From contig JAGHUS010000130.1 of NCBI GenBank assembly GCA_018064685.1, positions 1 to 36,136 on the forward strand: a DNA stretch of 36,136 nucleotides. Direction: 5' to 3'. This stretch comes from Bacteroidales bacterium. Its GTDB lineage: Bacteria; Bacteroidota; Bacteroidia; Bacteroidales; Bacteroidaceae. Shown here in pieces: positions 7,440-15,161 of the stretch. The position numbers and the translations under genes were made by a program. Every line of letters starts with the position of its first letter. Within the stretch, counting starts at the first letter, position 1. The notes below the pieces were generated by a model that did no database searches, was not told the origin of the DNA, and saw only the letters and a list, made by a program, of their open reading frames with translations.

Positions 7440-8972
7440 TTATACAATGTTATGTTCTTGTTTGTAAAGGCTGTATGCCTCGTTTATCTTGTCGATGACA
7501 CTGCCGAAACCGACTAGTGCCTCGGTGGTCTCAACAGCAGTGAGGGGCACGCCGCAAATGCCGTGCAGATTGACGTTCTGACCGGTAAGAAGGAGATTTT
7601 TGACCTTCGTGCCAATGGTAACCTGCGAACCCAACAGGTTCTTGCAGTCGCACATGTGACCGTACAAAGCACCCTCCTTGACGTTGTAATAATCGCGTAT
7701 AGTAAGAGGAGATGATGCGAAGCAGAAATCGATGGTGTCGCGGAAGCCGGGATGCAACTGCTCCAACTGGTCGATGATGGCTTGCATGTGCTTCTCCTTC
7801 CATGCTTCGTATTCCTCGCCACGATGTCCCACTGTGGTGTCCTCCCACTTGCGAACCTCCTCGAACGACATGACACAGTTCACCAACATTCGGCTTGCCC
7901 ATTTTCCTTGCTCGCCAGAGGGAGGAGTGATATACATGAAAGCTTTGGGAAAGTTGACATCGTCGATAGCATCAAGCTCCCATATCATGCCGTATTTCTT
8001 CTGGAAATAGCGTGGATGATTGACATAGGGCTGAGTATCGGGCTTGAACTTAATATAGACACTGAAGGCCGAATAGCTGTTGGTGATAGACGATACTCGT
8101 TCACGATAAATCTTTGGAAATGCAGCAGGGCCTGTAAGCTTGAAGAGCATACTGGGATGAATGTCGGAGATGTACCAATCGCCCGTATACTCCTTGCCTT
8201 TTTGTGTCACGACACGCTGAATGACGCGTTCCTCCACAACAATGTCCACAACAGGATCGCCAGCAAAAATCTCGCCACCACCTTTTATAATAATGTCAGA
8301 AAGGGCTGTGGCCAACTGCTGACTGCCGTCGACAAACTGACTGCTGCCTTCGATATACAGCACATTGATGATGGCATGTATGAAGGCCGGAGTATGACCA
8401 GCCTTACCGCCATACATCGGACTCATATATGCTAGTATGTCACGCAGTTGTGGGTCTTTTATAAAGCTGGCAATGAAATCGTCGGCTGGCATCAGGAACT
8501 CCTCGCTATGGGTGAAGATATTGTTCACACCATGACGCAGGTTGAACAAGTCAACCTCGTCGGCCAACTGGTACACCTTGTCCATGTATCGCTGCATATT
8601 CTCAGCCTCGGCAGGGAACTGCTGTGAAAGGTAAGCACAGAAAGCTTTGCGTCCACGAGGCAGTTCGTAGGTCTTGCCATCCACACCGTATGTGATGCTG
8701 TCGATAGCATTCTCATCGGTGTGCTTGAAGTTCAGTTTGTCCAGTACACCCAGATAGTTAAGAATCTTATGCACGCTCTGCCCGGGCATGAAGCCGCCGA
8801 GGATATGCATGCCGGTCTCGAACGTCTCGCCATGACGCTTGAAGCACTGCAATCCACCACCAATAATAGCGTTCTTTTCGAGCACAGTAACAGTGAATCC
8901 TTCCTTGGTGAGAAGTGCTCCGGTGAAGAGACCACCGATGCCACCACCTATCATTACAATATGTTGACTCAT
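7440..8972 (-). CDS. CrtI/retinol-saturase-like FAD oxidoreductase, copy 2
   Basis: A 510-residue flavoprotein of the phytoene desaturase, carotene isomerase and all-trans-retinol 13,14-reductase family. The dinucleotide-binding fold at the N terminus is IVMIGGGIGGLFTG, followed by VTVLEKNAIIGG. The substrate-entry segment FETGMHILGGF resembles the fDtGiHyvG of retinol saturase and CrtISO proteins. The C-terminal FAD-contact region LLLTGQNVNLHGICGV is also present. These enzymes desaturate, saturate or isomerise conjugated chains, which fits a polyene-making cluster. It overlaps the upstream paralogue by 4 nt (ATGA), a sign of translational coupling. The two may act as a heterodimer or on successive bonds. 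Confidence 0.88.
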   Translation of the reverse strand: MSQHIVMIGGGIGGLFTGALLTKEGFTVTVLEKNAIIGGGLQCFKRHGETFETGMHILGGFMPGQSVHKILNYLGVLDKLNFKHTDENAIDSITYGVDGKTYELPRGRKAFCAYLSQQFPAEAENMQRYMDKVYQLADEVDLFNLRHGVNNIFTHSEEFLMPADDFIASFIKDPQLRDILAYMSPMYGGKAGHTPAFIHAIINVLYIEGSSQFVDGSQQLATALSDIIIKGGGEIFAGDPVVDIVVEERVIQRVVTQKGKEYTGDWYISDIHPSMLFKLTGPAAFPKIYRERVSSITNSYSAFSVYIKFKPDTQPYVNHPRYFQKKYGMIWELDAIDDVNFPKAFMYITPPSGEQGKWASRMLVNCVMSFEEVRKWEDTTVGHRGEEYEAWKEKHMQAIIDQLEQLHPGFRDTIDFCFASSPLTIRDYYNVKEGALYGHMCDCKNLLGSQVTIGTKVKNLLLTGQNVNLHGICGVPLTAVETTEALVGFGSVIDKINEAYSLYKQEHNIV

Positions 8973-10471
8973 TTGTTCGATTCTATTATCTGGTTATAAA
9001 TCTTTTCTGATGTAAGTAACTCGCTACACGTCACAATGCTGCCCACAAGCACACCCAGCATGCCGTGCGAATTGACATTCTGACCAGTGAGCAAGAGGTT
9101 GGGAATGCGTGTCTTGTGCGATACACGGCAGGCTGCACCAAGGTTGATGTCCTTGGCTATACCGTACATCGAACCGCCCTCTGTGCCTGTATAATCGTAA
9201 TAAGTAAGAGGTGTGGAACTGTATACGTGCTCGATATTCTCGCGTATGCCGGGGAAATCATTCTCCAGCAATTCCAGCAACTGTTCAGTCTTGCGAGCCT
9301 TGAATTCCTCGTAGTCCTGTCCACGTTGTCCAACCTTTGTTCCAATCCATTTAGCACAGTCGTCAAGTTTCATATAACTCATCAACACAGCCGACTTGCC
9401 CCACTTCTGTCCCTCCTCGCTACAATGGTGCATGTAGAAATAGCCCTTGGGCCATGTGGTCTCGTCATATACCTCGCTATACCAGGGTGTATCGTTCTTG
9501 AAGCTGTAGAAGTTGTAGTTCATATATGGCACTTTGCCATCCTTGAAGTGGATGTAGAGCGTGAAGCTACCCATGGTCTGGGGGATAGCACTGATGCGTC
9601 GACGATAGGACTGACGGATGAGCGAGGTATCGCCCAGCATCTCGACAGTGCGCTGAGGGTGTGCCGAAGAGATGACGATGTCAGCCTCATAGAGATTGCC
9701 ATCGACGGTCTCAACACCTGTAGCATGCGTGTCGTCACACAATATGCGGCTCACCTTCTGCTTGTTGAGCACCTTACCTCCATATTTCTCGATTACTCCT
9801 ACCAAAGCATCTGCCACACAGTCGCTGCCGCCTACAATGCGGTAGGCACTCTTGTTGTAGAAGTCCATGATGAAAGCGTGGGTCGAGAAGGGAGTCTTGT
9901 CACGCTCTGCACCATATAGTGGTAACTGGCTCACCAGTACTTTGGCCAGCTTGGGGTCGGTGATGATTTCCTCTATCACATCGTTGATGCTGCGTATCTG
10001 CGACTCCACATCAACGGCGGCTGTCGATTCGGCATACTTAAATGCGTGGATTGAAGAGGCATTGGCCACACGCTCCACCATGTCGCAATAGCGAACAAGG
10101 TTGTCATGCTGGTCGGGGAAATACTCGCTCATCTGGTCGATGAAACGCTGACGCCCCATGGGGAACTTGAAGCGCTCACCCTTCAGCGACACCATATCGT
10201 AGCCAGTGGGATCGAGTGAAGAAAGCTTTACCTTGTCATTTATCTCGAGGAAATGCATCAGTTGGTCAAGGACCTGTCCGGGAGCAGCACTTCCGATGAA
10301 ATGCATACCCGTCTCGAACTTGGCACCACGGCGCACAAAACATTGCAGACAACCACCTATCTGGATGCCCTGTTCCAATACCGTTACTTGATATCCGTTC
10401 TTGGCAAGGATGACACCTGTCGAAAGGCCACCCAATCCACTTCCTATTATGACTACTTTCTTATTATTCAC
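8969..10471 (-). CDS. CrtI/retinol-saturase-like FAD oxidoreductase, copy 1
   Basis: A 500-residue paralogue of the next gene. It has VVIIGSGLGGLSTGV at residues 6-20, VTVLEQGIQIGGCLQCF, the substrate segment FETGMHFIGSAAPGQV, and the C-terminal LLLTGQNVNSHGMLGV. The two copies share architecture but differ widely in the middle, so the duplication is old. The start read here is GTG (GTG AAT AAT AAG). The gene starts 11 bp after the PlsC-like acyltransferase stop. Likely substrates are ACP-bound or lipid-linked conjugated chains; no carotenoid synthesis genes (CrtB, CrtE) are near, so a carotenoid substrate is unlikely. Confidence 0.87.
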   Translation of the reverse strand: MNNKKVVIIGSGLGGLSTGVILAKNGYQVTVLEQGIQIGGCLQCFVRRGAKFETGMHFIGSAAPGQVLDQLMHFLEINDKVKLSSLDPTGYDMVSLKGERFKFPMGRQRFIDQMSEYFPDQHDNLVRYCDMVERVANASSIHAFKYAESTAAVDVESQIRSINDVIEEIITDPKLAKVLVSQLPLYGAERDKTPFSTHAFIMDFYNKSAYRIVGGSDCVADALVGVIEKYGGKVLNKQKVSRILCDDTHATGVETVDGNLYEADIVISSAHPQRTVEMLGDTSLIRQSYRRRISAIPQTMGSFTLYIHFKDGKVPYMNYNFYSFKNDTPWYSEVYDETTWPKGYFYMHHCSEEGQKWGKSAVLMSYMKLDDCAKWIGTKVGQRGQDYEEFKARKTEQLLELLENDFPGIRENIEHVYSSTPLTYYDYTGTEGGSMYGIAKDINLGAACRVSHKTRIPNLLLTGQNVNSHGMLGVLVGSIVTCSELLTSEKIYNQIIESNK

Positions 10472-10482
10472 TTTTACTGTAG

Positions 10483-11775
10483 TTAATGTTCAATTTTCAA
10501 CAGTTCGTTGACGCTTATTGTCAGACTCTTAGATGCACAGGCAGTCGCCGGGTCGGAACCGGAAACCCGTATTTCGTTCTCTGCAATGGTCAAACCATCT
10601 GCACTAGTGTGAGTCAAAGCGTCTTCTTTATCATTGTCGGGAGATGTCCCGTGGATGAATGTCAGATTATCGGGAATGCGATCGGTAGTCGAAGCCAGGA
10701 GGTGCCTCTTCTCATCCTGCTCGTACGCATGAATTTGCATCTCGGGATGTCGCAGAGCCAGTGTGAAAGCCACCTCGCCGTGACCACTATCCAGCAGATT
10801 GAGTTCTGTGACACCGTCCAACACCTTCTCAACGTCTTCGGCATGAGCCTTCAGCAACTTCAGCATTCGCTTGCAGTTACGCTCCACCGAACGTCCTCTG
10901 TACATATATTTATATCGCGTGAAGAACGAGCAATAGGCAATGTCCTCCAATTCACGACTCATCGTTTCATATTCCTTCACATACCACTTATGCCACATCT
11001 TCGTCAGTTGGCGGTCGTCGTATTGCTGCATCTCCTCGGCAGTCATGCGAGAGTATACTCGCAGCGTGGCTCTACCCTGGCGTAGCATGAAGTCACGCTT
11101 GGGCATCACGTCGACCAGGCCATGCAGACATACAGGCAGAAGATCAACGCCCAACTCCTTGGCCAAGGCAAAGGCTCCCTTGTGGAAACGCATAATATTA
11201 CGTGTGTTCGTTCTCGTTCCCTCGGGAAAGATAACTATCGAATAGCCACGCTTCACCAGGTCCTTCATACGAGGCATATTGGTATCCATGCCATCCGAGA
11301 CGGGATAGAACTCGGCCGTGTGGATGATAAGACCGTAATAGATGTTGCGCCACACCCAGTCGTTGGTGAGGATGATAACCTTGGGCGACATCATGAGGAT
11401 GGCCATAAGGTCGAGCTGCGACTGGTGGTTGCAGATGATGACTGCTGGCTTTTCAAACGTCTCGCCCACGCTGTTGTCGTATGTGAATCTAACTCCAGGC
11501 ACGCGGCGAATGACGAACTCCGAGATGTAGCGCAAGCAACGATGGTAGAACATCTGGCGTTTCTCGGTCTTTGGCAGCAGACGGTGAACCAGTGTATAGG
11601 GAATGAAAACAAAGAACGTGCAGACAAGAAAGAACACCAATGCGAACAGACTATACGCCACACGCTTGAAGGTGACAGGCACCTCGCGCACGGCACCATT
11701 CTTCTTCACCGCCCAACGCTTCAACGCTGGGGGGATGCAGTAGGAATGCTCGTATAGATAGTAGAATGGATTCAC
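10483..11775 (-). CDS. PlsC-like acyltransferase with methyltransferase-like C-terminal tail
   Basis: A membrane-anchored acyltransferase of the 1-acyl-glycerol-3-phosphate type. A hydrophobic helix at residues 40-62 precedes the NHQSQLD box (His117, Asp122) and the FPEGTRT box (184-190). After the acyltransferase fold ends near 280, a region at about 318-385 looks like the first half of a class I SAM methyltransferase: LLDSGHGE (motif I, 327-334) and an acidic residue ending the next strand (HAYEQDE). The rest of a full methyltransferase is missing, so this part may be a binding or scaffold domain. Start is GTG; an in-frame TGA lies a short way upstream and there is no ATG in between. It follows the glycosyltransferase by 34 bp. 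It could place the polyene chain on a glycerol or glycosyl carrier. Confidence 0.8.
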   Translation of the reverse strand: MNPFYYLYEHSYCIPPALKRWAVKKNGAVREVPVTFKRVAYSLFALVFFLVCTFFVFIPYTLVHRLLPKTEKRQMFYHRCLRYISEFVIRRVPGVRFTYDNSVGETFEKPAVIICNHQSQLDLMAILMMSPKVIILTNDWVWRNIYYGLIIHTAEFYPVSDGMDTNMPRMKDLVKRGYSIVIFPEGTRTNTRNIMRFHKGAFALAKELGVDLLPVCLHGLVDVMPKRDFMLRQGRATLRVYSRMTAEEMQQYDDRQLTKMWHKWYVKEYETMSRELEDIAYCSFFTRYKYMYRGRSVERNCKRMLKLLKAHAEDVEKVLDGVTELNLLDSGHGEVAFTLALRHPEMQIHAYEQDEKRHLLASTTDRIPDNLTFIHGTSPDNDKEDALTHTSADGLTIAENEIRVSGSDPATACASKSLTISVNELLKIEH

Positions 11776-11809
11776 AACTGATGTATTCGTTTTACTTATA
11801 TTCTCTCTC

Positions 11810-12595
11810 TCACTTACCTCTCATCTTATGCCAAAGCATACTGGGATATCCGTATACCACAGCCAGAAAGCAGAGGATAGTGTTGAGGACACTGATGCGA
11901 AAGAAGTCGTAACCGGGACGGAAGTGTGTGACACGCTCTCCCTGCGGAGGGTAGTACACATCAATCTTCACCGGCAGAAGCTTCACACCGTGCCAGGCGG
12001 CAAATACCAGCATCTCAAGTTCTGCCTCGTAGCGGGATGTAATCCATCGCAAACTGCCCATCCGACGAAGCGGATAGAGACGGAAACCGGTCTGTGTGTC
12101 AGGAAGACGCTGGAAGGTCTGCACCGTAAACCAAAAGTTGGAAAACTTATTGGCAAAGGTATTCTTGCCTGGCATATTCTTGCTTTGCAGATTGCGGCTT
12201 CCAACCACCAGCGACTGCGGATTCTTCTCTAAGGCATCGAGGAAGACAGGAATGTCGGTAGGGAAATGCTGACCATCGGCATCGAGCGTGATGGCATAGT
12301 CGAAACCTAACTGACGTGCCTTGGCAAATCCGGTCTTCAGGGCATAACCCTTTCCCATATTCTGCTCGTACTCACATAGTTCGAGCTTAGATGAAAGCGA
12401 ACAGGCTGCCGACAAATCTGCCAGCAAAGCATGTGTCTTGTCGGTGCAGCCATCGTTCACCACGATGATATGACGACACCACTCGGCACAGGACTTGACA
12501 ACATCGACTATCGTGCCATCGTTGTTGTACGTGGGCACAATTACGCAGATTTTCATCTGCTCCATCTTGTTGCGAATCTCCTCTCTCCTACTCAT
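11810..12595 (-). CDS. Family 2 glycosyltransferase
   Basis: A GT-A glycosyltransferase of the DPM/dolichyl-phosphate glucosyltransferase-like group. It has CVIVPTYNNDGTI at the N terminus, VVNDGCTDKT, and ITLDADGQHFP with the metal-binding DAD at residues 105-107 of the longest frame. The acceptor region has DTQTGFRLYP and the C terminus carries one hydrophobic stretch (ISVLNTILCFLAVVYGYP) that probably tethers it to the membrane. The nucleotide sugar is unknown. Three in-frame ATG codons are possible (12595, 12565, 12556); 12556 has GGAG five bases upstream and puts the start right before the first beta strand. Within the cluster it should add a sugar to the lipid product or its acceptor. 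Confidence 0.85.
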   Translation of the reverse strand: MSRREEIRNKMEQMKICVIVPTYNNDGTIVDVVKSCAEWCRHIIVVNDGCTDKTHALLADLSAACSLSSKLELCEYEQNMGKGYALKTGFAKARQLGFDYAITLDADGQHFPTDIPVFLDALEKNPQSLVVGSRNLQSKNMPGKNTFANKFSNFWFTVQTFQRLPDTQTGFRLYPLRRMGSLRWITSRYEAELEMLVFAAWHGVKLLPVKIDVYYPPQGERVTHFRPGYDFFRISVLNTILCFLAVVYGYPSMLWHKMRGK

Positions 12596-12636
12596 GGTTC
12601 GTCAGCCATTTTCTCTTTTACGTTCCGAATACGCTA

Positions 12637-13014
12637 TTATATCATCTCGTAGACATACGTAAGCGAAATCTTGGCATACTGCTTCTCGGACGTCTCATAC
12701 AGCACTACAGCCTTCAGGCTTGTCTCTTCTTCAGTCAACTTCTGAAAGGTAATATTCAGGCTTGTCACCTCGTTGGGCGTCAACACGTTCAGATACTTAA
12801 TATTCTTAATCTCCTTGACATAAAGACGCTTTGCGAATTTCTTCTCCAGCAGTTCGGTTATCATCTGAATCTGGCACACACCGGGCACTATAGGATTGCC
12901 GGGGAAATGTGCAGCAAAGATGAAATGATCAGGGTGAAGCTCTATGCCGTAGCTTTGTTTCTCGCCCTCCAGAGGCTCACTGGTTATACTGAAGAAGTTA
13001 TTTAGAAGTTGCAT
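12637..13014 (-). CDS. FabZ/ApeI-like 3-hydroxyacyl-ACP dehydratase, acid residue changed
   Basis: A 125-residue hotdog-fold protein. The FabZ signature is clear: AAHFPGNPIVPGV with catalytic His36. In FabZ the catalytic Glu lies 14 residues after this His (PGVLxxEAMAQ). Here the matching position is Gln50 in PGVCQIQ, so the acid appears lost. The protein should take part in dehydrating 3-hydroxyacyl-ACP to trans-2-enoyl-ACP, probably with the second dehydratase-like protein of the cluster, which shows the opposite loss. It lies 24 bp downstream of the 605-residue ketosynthase. Confidence 0.82.
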   Translation of the reverse strand: MQLLNNFFSITSEPLEGEKQSYGIELHPDHFIFAAHFPGNPIVPGVCQIQMITELLEKKFAKRLYVKEIKNIKYLNVLTPNEVTSLNITFQKLTEEETSLKAVVLYETSEKQYAKISLTYVYEMI

Positions 13015-13038
13015 TGAAAGATAGAAGTTTACAAAGTT

Positions 13039-14856
13039 TTATTTACCCAACTCGTATTCATAGAGTGCGTCAGTAGGATCGGCCGTCAAGACCATAGCTA
13101 CCGAAGACTCGCCAACAGGAGCCTCCTCGCCCGTAAGTTTGAGCAGCAGGTCGTGGAACATCTGTGTCGACTCGTCATGACTGCCCACTAGAGCATTGTC
13201 GAGCTTGCCCAAGGCAATCTGCATGGCAGCGTCCTTCAAGACACAATCCAACGACTTCTTGCCCTGTGTGAAGGTGATATTATAGCCATGGCACTTGGTG
13301 CGCAAAGCCAGCATACCGGCAATGGTGTTATGGGTGCTCTGCATGAAGAATGTGGGACTCAAGGTGTGCTCACCTTCGCCACACATCTGAACGAGGAACT
13401 TCTCGCTATTGCTCAGCATACCAAACTTAGTGCCGACAAAGATGCCATCGGGACATTCAATGCCAGCCTCGCGTAGAGCGGTCATCGAACTTACCAAAGC
13501 CGACTTCAGGAGTGCACACATGCGACGTGCCTCCATGGGTTTGATGAAGTCGCTGAGGTTGGTGATGGGCGTTCCGGGTTCATGCTTACTGATGGCACGC
13601 ACATACACCTTACGCAGCTGACGCTTCTGCATCATCTCGTCCGACAACTGCAGTTGCGATTCGTCATACTTGCCTATAATGAGCGATGAGTCGTTGCCGC
13701 CAAAACCGAAGCTGTTGCACATGATGTAGTCGAGCTGGCAAGAGGGGTTGCCAACAGTAGGCGTGATGCCATCGGACATCTGATTCTTCCAACCCAGGTT
13801 GGCGGGTGCAAACTGGTGCTGCAACGCAAGCATGCAGATGACTGCCTCGACAGTTCCCGATGCAGAAGTGGTATGACCAGTATATGATTTCGTACTGGAA
13901 ACCAACGGCATGGCATCACCGAAGACACGACGCAGGGCAGCACTCTCGCTCGAATCGTTGTTGGGAGTGCCAGTGCCGTGCGCGTTGACATACTGTATGC
14001 TGTCGGCACTGACGCCCGACATCTTCAGCGCGTCCTCCATAGCCAGATAGGCACCTTCGCCATCGGGCGATGAAGCAGTCTGGTGGAACGCATCACATGC
14101 ATTGCCATAACCAAGCAGGACTGCCAGAGGTTTCACACCACGGCGACGCACCGAAGCAGCACTTTCAAGTACCACATAGGCTGCACCTTCGCCTAGATTC
14201 AGACCCTTTCGCGTCTCGTCGAAAGGACGACACTGCTCGTGGTCGAGAATCATCAGCGTGTTGAAACCGTTCAGATGGAACTTGGTAATAGCCTCGCTGC
14301 CGCCGGCAATGACGATATCTGCCTGTCCCGTCTTGATGAGGTTACTACCCACAATCATGGCATTGGCTGCCGACGAACAGGCTGTGGATGTTGTCATCAC
14401 CTTGCTGGTGTCCATGCCGAAATACTCGGCTTGCAGCAGTGAGGTGGAACCACAGTCGTGTGTGGCCAGTACCTTCAAGGCTTCATCATCCTCGGGCATC
14501 TGCAGGAAGCAACGCTCGGTATAGTCCATACCACCCACCGTAGTACCACTGATGAAAGTCAGACTCTTAAGCTCCTCTTCCGTCAGTCCAGCCTCGGCAA
14601 TGGTCTCCTTCAGCGCCAACGTTCCCATCAACGATGTTCTGTTGGCAGGCTTGTCGGCAGGAAGGTTCAGCAGGTCGCGCATCTCCTGGTCAGAGTACTT
14701 CACCTCGCCAACAGGCAGCTCGGTGTGTTCGCTCTGCAGATAACGCATCTCAGCCACACCGCTCTTCTCCTGCAAGAGCGACTGCAGCACCTCCTCTTTG
14801 TTGTTGCCAATAGCCGAGATGATACCAGAGCCGGTGATGTAGATAGGTTCTTCCAT
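13039..14856 (-). CDS. Ketosynthase with C-terminal ketosynthase-like (chain-length-factor-like) domain, 605 aa
   Basis: Residues 1-396 form a complete FabF-type condensing enzyme. The nucleophile is Cys160 in TSTACSSAANAM, with His293 in NAHGTGTPNN and Lys323/His328 in SSTKSYTGHT, and the C-terminal NSFGFGGND. Residues about 410-605 are an added domain with a second ketosynthase-like pattern (GIFVGTKFGM, SPTFFMQSTHNTIAGMLAL, HGYNITF, NALVGSHDE). It resembles the short ketosynthase-like proteins (PF13723 type) that serve as chain-length factors in APE systems, and has no nucleophile Cys in the expected place. The enzyme would condense malonyl-ACP with a growing acyl-ACP. An ACP gene lies 9 bp upstream. 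Confidence 0.88.
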   Translation of the reverse strand: MEEPIYITGSGIISAIGNNKEEVLQSLLQEKSGVAEMRYLQSEHTELPVGEVKYSDQEMRDLLNLPADKPANRTSLMGTLALKETIAEAGLTEEELKSLTFISGTTVGGMDYTERCFLQMPEDDEALKVLATHDCGSTSLLQAEYFGMDTSKVMTTSTACSSAANAMIVGSNLIKTGQADIVIAGGSEAITKFHLNGFNTLMILDHEQCRPFDETRKGLNLGEGAAYVVLESAASVRRRGVKPLAVLLGYGNACDAFHQTASSPDGEGAYLAMEDALKMSGVSADSIQYVNAHGTGTPNNDSSESAALRRVFGDAMPLVSSTKSYTGHTTSASGTVEAVICMLALQHQFAPANLGWKNQMSDGITPTVGNPSCQLDYIMCNSFGFGGNDSSLIIGKYDESQLQLSDEMMQKRQLRKVYVRAISKHEPGTPITNLSDFIKPMEARRMCALLKSALVSSMTALREAGIECPDGIFVGTKFGMLSNSEKFLVQMCGEGEHTLSPTFFMQSTHNTIAGMLALRTKCHGYNITFTQGKKSLDCVLKDAAMQIALGKLDNALVGSHDESTQMFHDLLLKLTGEEAPVGESSVAMVLTADPTDALYEYELGK

Positions 14857-14865
14857 CAGAGAGAA

Positions 14866-15126
14866 TTACTTAGTTTTGTTCTTGGCAATATAGTCAGCCA
14901 TGACATTGATAGACTTGAAGATCTCCTTGCCTTCAGCGGGATCCTTCAGCTTGATGCCATAGTTCTTCTCAATCAGCACGATAAGCTCAAGAGCGTCGAT
15001 AGAATCGAGGCCAAGACCATCCTCACCAAACAGGGGAGCATCGTTATCGATGTCTTCGGGAGTAATGTCCTCGAGGTTCAACACTTCAATAATCTCTTGC
15101 TTCAGTTTCAAAATCAATTCTTCCAT
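14866..15126 (-). CDS. Acyl carrier protein (second ACP)
   Basis: An 86-residue acidic carrier protein. The phosphopantetheine site is Ser42 in GLGLDSIDALELI, followed by VLIEKNYGIKL. It sits between the two KS fusion genes, 35 bp after one and 9 bp before the other, which suggests it serves these condensing enzymes as the extension ACP. Start is ATG at 15126. No phosphopantetheinyl transferase for its activation is seen in the window, so a host enzyme must do this. Confidence 0.9.
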   Translation of the reverse strand: MEELILKLKQEIIEVLNLEDITPEDIDNDAPLFGEDGLGLDSIDALELIVLIEKNYGIKLKDPAEGKEIFKSINVMADYIAKNKTK

Positions 15127-15161
15127 GATCTTATTATGTTAATTATTTATGATATACTATT

